From contig NZ_CP049902.1 in NCBI RefSeq assembly GCF_018448495.1, positions 3,286,001-3,350,000 on the forward strand: a stretch of 64,000 nucleotides of DNA, given 5' to 3'. This DNA comes from Psychrobacter sp. WY6 (lineage in GTDB: Bacteria > Pseudomonadota > Gammaproteobacteria > Pseudomonadales > Moraxellaceae). How positions within the stretch are numbered: the first letter of the stretch is position 1; the number at the start of each line of letters is the position of its first letter. The notes under the pieces are model-generated. The model made no database searches. It saw only the letters and a list, made by a program, of their open reading frames with translations, and was not told the origin of the DNA. The translations under genes and the position numbers were made by a program. Shown here piece by piece: positions 9,269 through 20,211 of this stretch.

Positions 9269-10297
9269 GTGAGTAATAAAATGAAAGCGGCCGTGCTGCA
9301 TGAATTCGGACAACCCTTAGAAATTGAAGAAGTAGATATTCCAACCGCAGGTGCTGGTCAAATCGTTGTAAAAATGCAGGCATCAGGTGTCTGTCATACC
9401 GATTTGCATGCCATTGAGGGCGATTGGCCAGTGAAACCTAGCCCACCGTTTATCCCAGGTCACGAAGGCGTTGGTCTTATCACCGCCGTTGGTGAAAATG
9501 TCCACCATGTCAAAGAAGGCGACCGAGTCGGTATTCCTTGGCTCTACTCTGCTTGTGGACACTGTACCCATTGCTTAGGTGGTTGGGAAACTTTATGCGA
9601 AAGCCAACAAAACTCTGGTTACTCTGTAAACGGCAGCTTTGCAGAATATGTACTAGCAGATGCCAACTATGTCGGTATCATCCCTGAAAGCGTTGACTCT
9701 ACTGAAATTGCACCAGTGTTGTGTGCAGGTGTTACGGTCTACAAAGGTCTTAAAATGACCGATACTAAGCCAGGCGATTGGGTTGTCATTTCAGGCATCG
9801 GTGGACTGGGACATATGGCAGTTCAGTATGCCATTGCGATGGGATTGAACGTTGCTGCTGTGGATATTGATGATGAAAAACTGGCATTCGCTAAAAAACT
9901 GGGTGCCAAAGTCACTGTCAATGCGAAAAATACTGACCCTGCTGAATATCTACAAAAAGAAATCGGCGGTGCTCACGGTGCGCTCGTGACAGCAGTATCT
10001 TCAAAAGCCTTTGATCAAGCATTAGGCATGTTACGACGTGGTGGTACTTTGGTCTGTAATGGTCTACCAACGGGCGAATTCCCAGTATCTATTTTTGATA
10101 CTGTTTTAAACGGTATTACCATTCGTGGCTCAATCGTTGGTACGCGTCTCGATTTGCAAGAGTCGCTAGACATGGCAGCAGCAGGCAAAGTAAAAGCCAC
10201 CGTTGCCGCTGAACCACTAGAAAATATCAATGATATCTTTGATCGTATGCGTGATGGCAAAATCGAAGGTCGCATTGTCATTGACTATAGTCTGTAG
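9269..10297 (+). CDS. adhP: Zinc-dependent alcohol dehydrogenase AdhP/AdhA type
   Basis: This encodes 342 residues from a GTG at 9269, chosen because AAGGAG (9256-9261) is correctly spaced; the upstream ATG at 9251 overlaps that site. Catalytic zinc ligands are Cys42, His43 region (GVCHTD) and His65-Glu66 (GHEGVG); structural zinc cysteines lie in CGHCTHC and the following C (96, 99, 102, 110). The Rossmann motif is [14 protein letters not shown]. It interconverts ethanol or other primary alcohols and aldehydes with NAD, feeding the aldehyde dehydrogenase upstream. The frame is intact. Confidence 0.92.
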   Translation: MSNKMKAAVLHEFGQPLEIEEVDIPTAGAGQIVVKMQASGVCHTDLHAIEGDWPVKPSPPFIPGHEGVGLITAVGENVHHVKEGDRVGIPWLYSACGHCTHCLGGWETLCESQQNSGYSVNGSFAEYVLADANYVGIIPESVDSTEIAPVLCAGVTVYKGLKMTDTKPGDWVVISGIGGLGHMAVQYAIAMGLNVAAVDIDDEKLAFAKKLGAKVTVNAKNTDPAEYLQKEIGGAHGALVTAVSSKAFDQALGMLRRGGTLVCNGLPTGEFPVSIFDTVLNGITIRGSIVGTRLDLQESLDMAAAGKVKATVAAEPLENINDIFDRMRDGKIEGRIVIDYSL

Positions 10298-10378
10298 CAA
10301 CCATTATCTAGCCACATGTTTTATGACATTTTGAGACTCGTAACACCGTCTCAATGACTGGCTAGAGTAATCATCAGT

Positions 10379-10446
10379 AAAGGGTCGTATCGTTTTCAAC
10401 CACATATGATAAATCATGTGAGTGAATATGATGCGACCCTTTATTT
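10379..10446 (+). terminator. Terminator-like hairpin after adhP
   Basis: AAAGGGTCGTATC pairs imperfectly with GATGCGACCCTTT, followed by ATTTTCT. The loop is long and itself partly self-complementary (CACATATGAT / ATCATGTG). It probably ends the aldehyde dehydrogenase-adhP transcript. Confidence 0.6.
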
Positions 10447-10503
10447 TCTACTCAGTATGATTATGAAGGACATCCGTTCGGGTCTAACGATAAGGAAATC
10501 ATT

Positions 10504-10836
10504 ATGAACGTCACAGCGACAGAGTCCTGCAAAGCATTAATCGACTTACTAAAATCTAAGCACGGTGAGCTGATGTTTCATCAATCAGGCGGCTGCTGCG
10601 ATGGCAGTTCACCCATGTGTTATCCATTGGGCGAATTTAAAGTAGGCGGACAAGACGTACTCATCGGTGAGCTGGTTGGCTGTCCATTTTATATGGGTAA
10701 AGCTCAGCATAAGCTCTGGCAACATACCGATCTAACAATAGATGTGGTCGATGGACGCGGAGCCAGTTTTTCGCTTGAAATACCAGAAGGTAAGCGCTTT
10801 ATCGTACGTTCAGAGATATGTGCTGTATTAGTTTAA
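10504..10836 (+). CDS. DUF779 family protein
   Basis: A 110-residue protein matching DUF779 (COG3564): a cysteine-rich start HQSGGCCDGSSPMC, then GCPFYMGKAQHKLWQHTDLT and a C-terminal RFIVRSEICAVL. Genes of this family are commonly found beside aldehyde dehydrogenase genes, as here; the biochemical role is unknown. The clustered cysteines suggest metal or thiol chemistry. AAGGAAATC gives a clear start. The frame is intact. Confidence 0.88.
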   Translation: MNVTATESCKALIDLLKSKHGELMFHQSGGCCDGSSPMCYPLGEFKVGGQDVLIGELVGCPFYMGKAQHKLWQHTDLTIDVVDGRGASFSLEIPEGKRFIVRSEICAVLV

Positions 10837-11026
10837 ATAGCATCCACCAGCGTTTTAACGACCTAGTATTGTTTTGCCATGCCATATGTTGATCGATAAA
10901 CACCCCTTAGTCATTTTTATTTTATTATTCCAGCAAAATAATAGATACTGTAATGCGTACCCTATTTCAATAAACGCGTTTTAACGAGCACGTTTTACTC
11001 AGCATGGATGCTAGAAGGAATGTAAA

Positions 11027-12670
11027 ATGGAATTTGATAAAAAATTTGATTACGTCATCGTGGGTGGTGGTTCAGCTGGCTGCGTACTTGCTAGCCGATT
11101 AACAGAAAACCCAGACATTAGTGTCTGCTTATTAGAATATGGCGGTGAAGGCAAAGACCTTGCTGTCCGTGTCCCTGCTGGACTGATTTTGATGGTGCCA
11201 GGCAAGCCGCTGAAACTGAATAATTGGTGCTTTCACACCACGCCGCAAGCGCATCTGAACAACCGCCGTGGCTTCCAACCACGTGGTCAATGCTTAGGCG
11301 GTTCATCCGCTATCAATGCCATGATTTATACGCGTGGTAGTGCGCTCGATTATGAACGTTGGGTAGAACAAGGCTGTACTGGCTGGGGGTTTGATGATGT
11401 ACTGCCCTACTTTATCAAAGCAGAAAATAATATTCATGGTAGCGGCGAGCTACATGGTGATAGCGGACCGCTGCATGTAAGTGACTTACTGAGTCCGCGT
11501 GATATCTCCAAAGCATTCGTAGAAGCCGCCATCACCAATGGTTTAGATCATAATCAAGATTTTAATGGCGAAAAGCAAGACGGTACAGGGCTATATCAAG
11601 TCACCCACTTTCATGGCGAAAAACAAGGTCAACGCTGCTCTGCGGCAGCGGCTTATCTACATCCAGTACAAAACCGATCAAATCTGACCGTCATCACCCA
11701 CGCCCAAGCCAACCGCGTCATCTTTGAAGACAAACAAGCCGTTGGCGTCGCTTATGAAAAAGATGGCGTCGAGCATGCGGTTATGGCGCGTCATGAAGTG
11801 ATATTATCTGGGGGCACTTTTGGCTCACCCAAAGTCCTGATGTTGTCAGGTATTGGACCTGCTGAGCATCTACAATCGCATGGCATCGACGTCGTGGTAG
11901 ATGCGCCCGATGTTGGTGGTAATCTACAAGATCACTTAGATGTCGTTTTTGATTACGAGGTCAATACCACTGACGTCATCGGTATTGGTATGGCGACAAT
12001 TTCGACATTGACCAAAAGTATTCGGCAGTGGAGAAAGAATGGTACAGGCCTCTTGTCTACCAACTATGCTGAAGCGGGCGCTTTCTTTAGTGTCGGTGAC
12101 GACCCAAAAGAGTGGCCAAATACCCAACTGCACTTTGTCATATCCCGCGTGATTGAACACGGTCGTGATCTCAGACGTGGCTTTGCGGTCTCTTGTCACA
12201 GTTGCTACCTACGCCCTGACAGCCGCGGTACAGTCAGACTGGACTCCGCCGACCCCTCAGACGCGGTATTGATTGATCCAAACTACCTCTCACACCCAAA
12301 AGATGTGGAATATATGATTGCAGGCGCGGAGCGTACGCGCGCCATCATGCAAGAATCACCCATCGCCAAATATATTACTGAAGACTACCCTGCCCCCTAT
12401 ATCGAAAAAGACGGTATGCTCGGCTATATTCGCAACAAGTCAGATACCATTTATCATCCTGTCGGCACTTGCCGTATGGGCTCAGACAGCGATTCAGTGG
12501 TTGATTTGCAATTAAAAGTACGCGGCGTAAATGGCTTAAGGGTCATCGATGCCTCAATCATGCCGACTTTAATCAGCGGTAATACCAATGCGCCAACGAT
12601 TATGATTGCCGAAAAACTCGCAGACCTTATCAAAGCAAATCACGGTCATATCGAACGAGTCACGCCATAA
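11027..12670 (+). CDS. GMC-family FAD alcohol/choline dehydrogenase
   Basis: An intact 547-residue flavoenzyme. It has the FAD-binding fold at residues 9-40 ([16 protein letters not shown]), the first GMC signature [14 protein letters not shown] at 91-104, the second signature near [16 protein letters not shown], and the C-terminal HPVGTCRMG plus [14 protein letters not shown] with the active-site His/Asn pair. It belongs to the choline dehydrogenase/AlkJ branch, oxidising alcohols with FAD and passing electrons to the respiratory chain. There is no betaine aldehyde dehydrogenase beside it, so an aliphatic alcohol (AlkJ-like) is as likely as choline. AGAAGGAATG supports the start. Confidence 0.87.
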   Translation: MEFDKKFDYVIVGGGSAGCVLASRLTENPDISVCLLEYGGEGKDLAVRVPAGLILMVPGKPLKLNNWCFHTTPQAHLNNRRGFQPRGQCLGGSSAINAMIYTRGSALDYERWVEQGCTGWGFDDVLPYFIKAENNIHGSGELHGDSGPLHVSDLLSPRDISKAFVEAAITNGLDHNQDFNGEKQDGTGLYQVTHFHGEKQGQRCSAAAAYLHPVQNRSNLTVITHAQANRVIFEDKQAVGVAYEKDGVEHAVMARHEVILSGGTFGSPKVLMLSGIGPAEHLQSHGIDVVVDAPDVGGNLQDHLDVVFDYEVNTTDVIGIGMATISTLTKSIRQWRKNGTGLLSTNYAEAGAFFSVGDDPKEWPNTQLHFVISRVIEHGRDLRRGFAVSCHSCYLRPDSRGTVRLDSADPSDAVLIDPNYLSHPKDVEYMIAGAERTRAIMQESPIAKYITEDYPAPYIEKDGMLGYIRNKSDTIYHPVGTCRMGSDSDSVVDLQLKVRGVNGLRVIDASIMPTLISGNTNAPTIMIAEKLADLIKANHGHIERVTP

Positions 12671-13126
12671 AATATGGGAAGCTAAGCATCTTATAATTAA
12701 TATTTTTATTTAAGAAGCTTATTTACTGAAACTTTATATTCAATAAAATGAAAATAAGCAGATTGTATAAAAGTTTAACCCATATTTTTTCGTGGTTATT
12801 TTAGCAGCATTTCTAAAATAAGGAGAAACTCTAACAAATTCGGCAATAAAGATAGTAAAACAGAACGTTTTCTATCAAATTACCTTACGGATGTCTTGCA
12901 TTACCACTGTTGAACAGAGTATATTTAAACCACTTATTTATATCGATATTTTTTGCAAATCTGAATAATGGTTAATACAACCTGAAATATTTTTTATTTT
13001 GCATATCAAAAACACGATATAAACAATTGCTTTAAAGGGAATTAAAAGCACGCTCATTATATTTATAGGTCAAAAACGATCTTATAAATATATTGGCGAC
13101 TATTTATCATTACATAGGATGTAATA
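12671..13126. other. 456-bp A+T-rich intergenic region
   Basis: No gene, strong hairpin or repeat seen. It separates the GMC dehydrogenase from the dipeptide transport operon and should contain that operon's promoter; I could not single out a convincing -35/-10 pair. Confidence 0.5.
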
Positions 13127-14761
13127 ATGCAAAAATCACTCTTCAAACTGACGATGTTGGCGACAGTTATTCTAGGCATCAGTGCCTGTAGCGGCGACAA
13201 CAAAACCACCGATGAATCTGCTGCCAGCTCAGATGCTAAAGCAGCCAAAACCTTACTTTATTGCTCAGAAGGTAGTCCGGCTGGATTCGATCCAGCACAA
13301 TACACTGCAGGTACAGATTTTGATGCGAGCGCCTTTCCCATCTACAACGGCTTAGTAGAATTCAAAAGAGATGGTACTGAGATTCAGCCAGCCTTAGCCG
13401 AAAGCTGGGATATTAGTGAAGACGGCAAGACTTATACCTTTAACCTACGTAAAGGGGTTAAATATGGTAAGACCGATTACTTTACGCCAACCCGTGATTT
13501 CAACGCAGATGACATTGTCTTTACCCTAGAGCGTATCACCAATCCAGAGTTTGAATTTAATAAAGCCTATCCTGCTGAGTTCCCTTATTCGGTCGGTATG
13601 GGGCTACCTGATATTATCTCCAATATCGAAAAAGTTGATGACAATACCGTAAAAATCACCCTAAGCGAAACTAATGCGCCGTTTTTACAGAACCTAGCGA
13701 TGCCCTTCGCTTATATCGATTCTGCTGAGTATGCAGAAAAGTTAATGGCTTCTGGTAATGCTGCTGATATCAACACCAAACCCGTTGGTACAGGACCTTT
13801 CGTCTTTACTTCTTATCAAAAAGACGCGCAAATTCGTTATACCAAAAATCCAGACTACTGGAACAAAGATGATATTCATATTGATAATCTCGTGTTTGTC
13901 ATCACCAAAGATTCAGCAGTGCGTGCGCAAAAAGTGCAAGCAGGTGAATGTCATGTGTCCGCTTATCCAAAACCTGCCGAAATTGACTCTGTCAAAAAAT
14001 CTGGTAAGGCCACCGTTCTCGATCAACCCGGCTTTAACGTCGGTTATGTCGGCTATAACGTTGAAAAACCAAAGCTTAGCGACCTTAAAGTTCGCCAAGC
14101 ATTAGACATGGCAATTAATAAAGACGCTATTATCAATGCGGTTTATCAAAGCGAAGGTCTCAAAGCAACCAATCCAATGCCGCCCACACAATGGGGTTAC
14201 GACAAATCTATCAAAGATGCGCCTTATGATGTGGAAAAAGCCAAGTCCCTTATCAAAGAAGCAGGCGCGGACAAACTTGCCATTAATCTATGGTATATGC
14301 CCGTTCAACGCCCATACAATCCTAATGCCAAACTCATGGCTGAAATGCTACAAGCAGATTGGGCAAAAATTGGTGTCGATACCAAGCGACGATGATGGGG
14401 CGAGTATCTAAACCGCGCTGCTAAAGGTGAGCCTGATGTCATTCTAGCGGGCTGGACTGGTGACAATGGGGATCCTGATAACTGGCTTGGTACGTTGCTA
14501 TCTTGTGATGCGGTCGGTGGCAATAACTACTCACGCTGGTGTAATAAAGACTTTGACACTTTGGTGACTAACGCCCGTCAGATTACCAATCAAGATGAGC
14601 GCGTCAACGACTATGTACAAGCTCAGCAGATATTCAAAGAGCAGCTGCCTTGGACAACAATGGCGCATTCGGTGGTCACGGTATTCACCGCACCAAACGT
14701 AGTCGATTATAAAATTAGTCCGCTTGGCTCAATACGCTTCGATGGTGTAAAGGTTGAATAA
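13127..14761 (+). CDS. dppA: Dipeptide ABC transporter substrate-binding lipoprotein (internal stop)
   Basis: A family 5 extracytoplasmic binding protein of about 544 codons. The lipobox ILGISAC puts the lipidated cysteine at residue 21. Family features include GTDFDASAFPIYNGL, RNKTY-like DGKTYTFNLRKGVKY, VGTGPF, DNGDPDNW and SRWCNKDFD. A TGA at 14393-14395 interrupts the frame; the same frame resumes with WGEYLNRAAKGEPD. Compared with E. coli DppA (VKIVTYEWGEYL), about two codons are missing just before the Trp, so a small deletion or clustered errors rather than a simple point stop are likely. It delivers di/tripeptides to the DppBCDF complex encoded downstream. Confidence 0.9.
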
Positions 14762-14956
14762 CCTGAGCTGATGACGTCCGGTAAGACATGCATGATTGTT
14801 TAATTTATATTCGGCTGGGTCAGACACTCTGCTCCAGCCATATTTATATGAGTTAAGCGCCTTATTAAGCATTTTGCCACCGACTCTCTCATCTCTGCCA
14901 ACATTCTACTCATCGATCTAAAACGATTGAACCACAACTATTGAATTGAGCAGCCC

Positions 14957-15974
14957 ATGCTACTTTATATTTTGCGTCGCATTGCCATTCTAATTCCTGT
15001 CTATCTTGGCTTAACGCTATCGACATTCACCCTAATTCGGCTCGTCCCTGGAGATGCTGTCGAGATTATGATGGGTGAGCGTATGGTCGATCCAGAGCTA
15101 CATGCTCGCGCGTTAGAAAGACTTGGCTTAGACAAACCCCTCATTGTCCAATATTGGGATTACTTAACTGGAATATTGACTGGTGATTTTGGTCAATCCT
15201 TTCGTACTCGTACTCCGGTATTACAAGACTTCTTTGCTCATTTTGTACCAACCTTAGAGCTGGCTTTGTGTGCCATTGTTATTGCCAGTGTTGTCGGTGT
15301 GAGCTTAGGTATCTTTGCCGCGCTACGACGTGGTACATGGATTGACTACACTTTAATGTCCGGAGCGCTGGCTGGCTACTCTATGCCCATCTATTTATTG
15401 GGGCCTATCCTGACTGGTATATTCGCCCATTATCTCGGCCTGTTGCCCGTCGCTGGTGTCATATCTGTCGCGCAGTTTTTAGACGTCAAACCTTTATATG
15501 GATCATGGCTACTTGGCTCTTTAACATCAGGAGAACCTGGCGCATTTTGGGATGTGGTCAAACACTTTATCCTACCGTCTATTGCCTTATCGACCATACC
15601 ACTCGCAATGATTGCACGCATGACACGCTCGGCGATGCTAGAGGTGTTAGATGAGGACTACGTGCGTACAGCGCGCGCCAAAGGCCTATCGCCGCGCCGC
15701 GTGATATTGGTACACAGTCATGCGCAATGCCTTGATTACTGTGGTGACTGTGATTGGCTTACAGATGGCGACCTTGCTCGCGGGGGCTATTATCACTGAG
15801 ACTATCTTTAGTTGGCCAGGTGTTGGTAATTGGCTGCTCGATGGGTTTTTCACTCGTGATTATCCTATCGTGCAAAACGGTATCTTATTAGTCGCCACTG
15901 CCCTGATTTTGGTTAGTTTATTTATTGATATTTTGTATGGTCTGATCAATCCGCGTATTCGACATACTTCTTAA
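14957..15974 (+). CDS. dppB: Dipeptide ABC transporter permease DppB (frame broken once)
   Basis: About 339 codons. The N-terminus MLLYILRRIAILIPVYLGLT and LVPGDAVEIMMGE are typical of the DppB/OppB family, with six membrane helices. The cytoplasmic coupling loop DYVRTARAKGLSPRRV is present. At about 15712-15719 the frame shifts; continuing in the next frame gives MRNALITVVTVIGLQMATLL through the family C-terminus. The net effect is one surplus base (or two missing). It is the second gene of the dpp operon. Confidence 0.9.
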
Positions 15975-16116
15975 TTTAACATTGATAAATACTCATATTA
16001 TAAATAGTGGTTATTGGTGTTTGTATGGTCTTGAGTAAGTTTTAGCACATTTTAAATGATTGCTAGAAATGGAACTCTACATACTTTCAACGCGCTAGCC
16101 ACTATAGGAACTGCTT

Positions 16117-17031
16117 ATGAAGCCTTCTGTTCTTCCCTCTGATGTCAATCTTATGGCCGCCACACCGCCGTCATCTTGGCAGCTATTTTTATCGACGTTT
16201 TGCCGAAATAAAGGCGCGGTGCTTGGTTTTATTGTACTGGCATTGATGGTCATTATTGCCATCCTTGCGCCTGCCATTGCGCCCCATGACCCTTACGAGT
16301 TATTTACTGGTCAAGAGCAGTTGCCGCCTGCCTTTCTGGATGGCGGCAATACCATGTTTTGGCTGGGCACGGATGATGCTGGACGAGACACCTTGTCTCG
16401 GGTGATGTATGGCGCGCGTTATTCTCTATTTATCGGTCTGAGCGCGACGACTCTTGCCATGTTAGTCGGTGTTTCATTAGGACTTAGTGCTGCATTTTGG
16501 CCCAAAGTTTGGGGCAAAGCTGTCATGCTGGTCAATGATATCTTGATGTCTTACCCGAGCTTACTGTTGGCGATCATCATTGCCGCTATCTTAGGGCCTT
16601 CTATGACCAATACGATTATTACGATCGCCTTGGTCTGTACGCCACCTTTTATTCGGCTGACTCGTGCTACTGCAATGGTAGAGCTACAGCGTGAGTATTT
16701 TATCGCTTCACAAGTGATGGGCGCTGGTGTGCTTAGATTGTTATTTATCACCATTTTGCCCAACTGTATGGCACCGCTCATCGTGCAGGCGACGATGATT
16801 TTCTCGTCTGCTATTTTAGAAGCAGGTGCAATTGGTTTCTTAGGCTTTGGTGTTCAGCCACCCGATGCAGAATGGGGCGCGATGCTCGGTACAGCACGTC
16901 AGTATATTCAGAGTAATGTTTGGCTCGCTATTTGGCCCGGTGTCGCTATTTTCTTAGCCGCATTGTCGATTAACTTGACTGGTGATGGCCTACGCGATGC
17001 GCTAGATCCCAAATTAAAGCAGGTGACCTAA
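16117..17031 (+). CDS. dppC: Dipeptide ABC transporter permease DppC
   Basis: An intact 304-residue inner-membrane permease. An N-terminal helix (residues 37-55) is followed by GTDDAGRDTLSRVMYGAR, the typical DppC/OppC periplasmic signature, then a five-helix permease core with the EAA loop REYFIASQVMGAGVLRLLF. It pairs with DppB to form the channel. dppD begins one base after its stop codon. Confidence 0.92.
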   Translation: MKPSVLPSDVNLMAATPPSSWQLFLSTFCRNKGAVLGFIVLALMVIIAILAPAIAPHDPYELFTGQEQLPPAFLDGGNTMFWLGTDDAGRDTLSRVMYGARYSLFIGLSATTLAMLVGVSLGLSAAFWPKVWGKAVMLVNDILMSYPSLLLAIIIAAILGPSMTNTIITIALVCTPPFIRLTRATAMVELQREYFIASQVMGAGVLRLLFITILPNCMAPLIVQATMIFSSAILEAGAIGFLGFGVQPPDAEWGAMLGTARQYIQSNVWLAIWPGVAIFLAALSINLTGDGLRDALDPKLKQVT

Positions 17032-17032
17032 G

Positions 17033-18114
17033 ATGACTGAACCATTAATTAAAACGCCTACCACTCACACTTCTATGAATGACGCATCAAAAAAGAATCA
17101 CCATTGTTGCTAGATATTGAAAATCTTTCAGTGACTTTCGGGCAAGGTGTGCGCGCTTTTCGTGCAGTCGATGATGTGTCGTTAAAGATTACACAAGGCG
17201 AAGTCATCGCAGTCGTGGGTGAATCTGGCTCGGGTAAGTCGGTCACTATGATGGCACTGATGGGGCTACTACCACACTCTGCAACTGTCCGTTCCAAGCG
17301 CGTTATGTTCGATGATAAAGACATGCTCAGTATGTCAGCCAAAGAAAAACGCGGCATCATTGGCAAAGATATCTCAATGATCTTTCAAAATGCCATGTCT
17401 TGCTTAAATCCAAGCTTTACGGTTGAGATGCAACTGGGCGAAGTCTTACGCAAGCATCTTGGTTTGAGTGGTTCAGCCGTACAGACACGTATCTTAGAGC
17501 TGTTAGAGCTGGTCGAGATGCCCGATGCCAAAAATCGACTCAAGGTTTATCCACATCAGTTATCAGGCGGTATGAGTCAGCGGGTCATGATTGCGATGGC
17601 AATTGCTTGTGAGCCAAAGCTTCTGATCGCAGATGAGCCAACCACTGCACTGGATGTCACGGTACAAGCGCAAATCATGGACTTGCTAAGCCGATTGCAA
17701 CGCGAAAAACAAATGGCGATGATACTGATTACCCACGACTTGGGTTTGGTCGCGCAAAACTCGCGTGATGTCGCGGTCATGTATGCCGGACAAATGGTCG
17801 AAACCAGTACCGTGCCGGAGATTTTCCAAAACCCTGCTCACCCTTATACTGAGGCGTTGCTACAAGCCATTCCAGAGCTGGCTATCGGTCAAGACCGTCT
17901 GAACAGCTTACCCGGTGTCGTACCCAGCCAATACGATCGCCCGAGTGGTTGCTTATTGTCTCCTCGCTGCCCGTACAAAGAGCCTGCCTGTGAAGTGCCG
18001 CCGCCCATATTAGATACACCTACTGGCAAAGTGCGCTGTATTCATCCAGAACTACCCAGCTTGCCTTCTCACCTATCTACCTCTCACGCTGCTACCTTGG
18101 AGTCACAAGTATGA
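17033..18114 (+). CDS. dppD: Dipeptide ABC transporter ATPase DppD (frame broken near start)
   Basis: About 360 codons from the ATG at 17033, just after dppC. That frame reaches a stop at about 17108, but adding one A to the A-run at 17089-17094 yields a smooth N-terminus ending [24 protein letters not shown] at 17104 is the alternative start without correction. Walker A is GESGSGKS, the signature [16 protein letters not shown], Walker [13 protein letters not shown], and the oligopeptide-type C-terminal motif [15 protein letters not shown], which in relatives binds an Fe-S cluster. It powers uptake with DppF. The stop overlaps dppF (ATGA). Confidence 0.88.
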
Positions 18115-19080
18115 GTAATAAAGTGGTCCTAAAAGCAGACAATCTACACAAGCACTACCCAGTATCTCAAGGTTTGGGTAAAGCAAAAGCATATGTTAAG
18201 GCTTTAAATGGTGTGTCGTTCGAGCTACAAGCTGGCAAGACGCTGGCCGTCGTGGGTGAGTCAGGCTGTGGTAAATCCACCCTTGCCCGCCAGCTAACGC
18301 TCATCGAAGAGCCTACTGATGGCGAGCTATTTATCAACGATGAAGCCACCACTGGCTATAGCAGAAAAGCGCTAAAAGAGCTGCGTACAGAAATTCAAAT
18401 GGTCTTCCAAAACCCTTATGGTAGCTTAAATCCGCGCCATACTATTGGCTATCAGTTGACTGAGCCATTAGATATCCATACCAAACTGTCTAAAGACGAC
18501 AAGCGTGACAAAATCAACGAGATGATGAGAAATGTTGGTCTACGCCCCGAACATGCTGGCCGCTATCCGCATATGTTTTCAGGGGGTCAGCGCCAACGTA
18601 TTGCCCTCGCCCGTGCCATGATGCTCAATCCTAAAATCGTCGTCGCTGATGAGCCTACTTCCGCGCTCGATGTATCGATTCAAGCGCAAGTCTTGAACCT
18701 ATTTATGGATTTGCAGGATGAGTATCGTACTGCTTACGTTTTTCTCACACAATCTGTCGGTCGTACGTCATGTCGCTGATGATGTGATGGTGATGTATTT
18801 AGGTCAGGCAGTTGAGCATGGCCCGAAAGAAGCAATTTATAACGCGCCAAAACATCCATATACTATCGCTCTGTTGGCTGCCGCGCCAACGGTAAATGGT
18901 CATAAGAATGATTTGACCCTACAAGGTGAGTTACCAAGCCCACTCAATCCACCCAGTGGCTGCGCCCTGCACAAACGCTGCCCATATGCCAAGCAGCAAT
19001 GTAGTGAGATAGAGCCACAACTGCGCGAATGGGATGGTCGATTGGTGGCTTGTTTACGCTTGGAAGAAATATATGGGTAA
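18111..19080 (+). CDS. dppF: Dipeptide ABC transporter ATPase DppF (frame broken once)
   Basis: About 323 codons. Walker [14 protein letters not shown], signature [15 protein letters not shown], Walker [12 protein letters not shown]. At 18739-18746 the frame shifts: as written the protein ends after 222 residues, but the next frame supplies [20 protein letters not shown], the His switch and the C-terminal [15 protein letters not shown]. Two missing bases in TTT--CTCACAC (FISHNLSVV expected) fit best. It overlaps dppD by 4 bp and the DUF4424 gene by 8 bp, so all are one transcript. Confidence 0.88.
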
Positions 19081-20041
19081 GCGCCATCTGATGTTTAGCG
19101 GTAAGGTAGCTTGCACTGTAGTACTAGCTGTAACTGCTACCCAAGCCAATGACTCTACTGGCTATATCGGTACGGGCGGTGTTAAATATCTTAAAAATAA
19201 AAATATCAGTATGCATAGTGAAGATTTATTATCTCAAAAGATAAAATTCGCGTCAATTATGAGTTTAAAAACTTAAGCAATAAGGATATTACCGAAACGG
19301 TTTTATTTCCTATGCCAGCTGTCCCCAGCTCTACAGACTCAGATTTTGCTGATATTAATGCCACTTATGACAACTTTGAAGTTTGGATAAATGGTAAGCC
19401 TATCATTCCTAATCAGCATGTCCGTACTTTTATGCGGCCAATTGTCGTCAAAGATGGCGATAGAACCTATGCAGACACCTCTATTGATACGACTGAAATA
19501 TTTAAATCCTGTGATCTTAACGAGGCTGATATGATGGGACCTTGGACGTATCAAGTTGACACTGAATATGTCAATCAACAGCTTTTAGATTGTAATAATA
19601 AGGCACTAGATAGATTCATATATGATAGAGAAAGTCTTTATATACCTTGGGATTCGCAGGTGATCTATAGTTGGGAGCAAAAATTCAAAGCCAATGCGAC
19701 GACCAAAATCAAGCATTCATATACACCGCTTGTGGGTGGCTCAGTTCATCTAGGTGAAGAACAATTCCCAGATTTTTGCGTAGACAGTTCAACTCAGAGA
19801 GGATTTCACAAGGGTGGTGGTCGTCCATCATGCCTTAAGCTATATATTGACTACGGGGGCTAACTGGGCAAAACCGATTAGCAATTTCAAACTTACCGTA
19901 GAACGCGATCCTAATGAATTGGTGTCGTTTTGCTGGAAAGGAAAGGGTAAAGTCAAAAAGGTAAGCGCAACGACGTTTGAGATTAAAGAGACTAACTTTG
20001 TGCCAACGCACGATTTTGATGTGGCTTTTATTATGAAGTAA
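19073..20041 (+). CDS. DUF4424 secreted protein (frame broken twice)
   Basis: About 323 codons in total. The ATG at 19073 lies inside the dppF end and gives a short basic start, a hydrophobic signal segment and cleavage near ATQA-NDS. ANDSTGYIGTGGVKYLK followed by ISMHSEDLL is the start of DUF4424. Frame breaks occur at about 19228-19233 (one A short: SEDLLISKDKIRV restored) and 19838-19842 (before YILTTGANWAKPISNFKLTV, a hallmark of the family). The protein is periplasmic by prediction and its function is not known. The tight linkage to the peptide transporter suggests a role around peptides or their uptake, but that is inference. Confidence 0.8.
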
Positions 20042-20101
20042 AGTTTAGTTTGTAGAGTGTACCCAGCGCATCGATAAAACTTGTTTCGACGGTCATCTTG
20101 T

Positions 20102-20128
20102 CGCTGGGTTTTCGTGAACAAAACCCAG
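20102..20128. repeat. Inverted repeat, possible terminator
   Basis: GCTGGGTTTT and AAAACCCAGC form a 10-bp perfect stem with a seven-base loop about 60 bases after the DUF4424 stop. It is followed by an A-run rather than a T-run on the plus strand, so it is not a standard intrinsic terminator. Confidence 0.5.
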
Positions 20129-20211
20129 CAAAAAAACAAAATATTAGCCTCAGCATCTGATGCTTTAAAAGTGGGGAAATATGCGAAGCATGCGTCGGTG
20201 TTCTTTAAAGG

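Noticed and set aside
17104..17106. TTG as the true start of dppD
   Set aside because: The ATG at 17033 follows dppC by one base, and adding one A to a nearby A-run gives a natural N-terminus.
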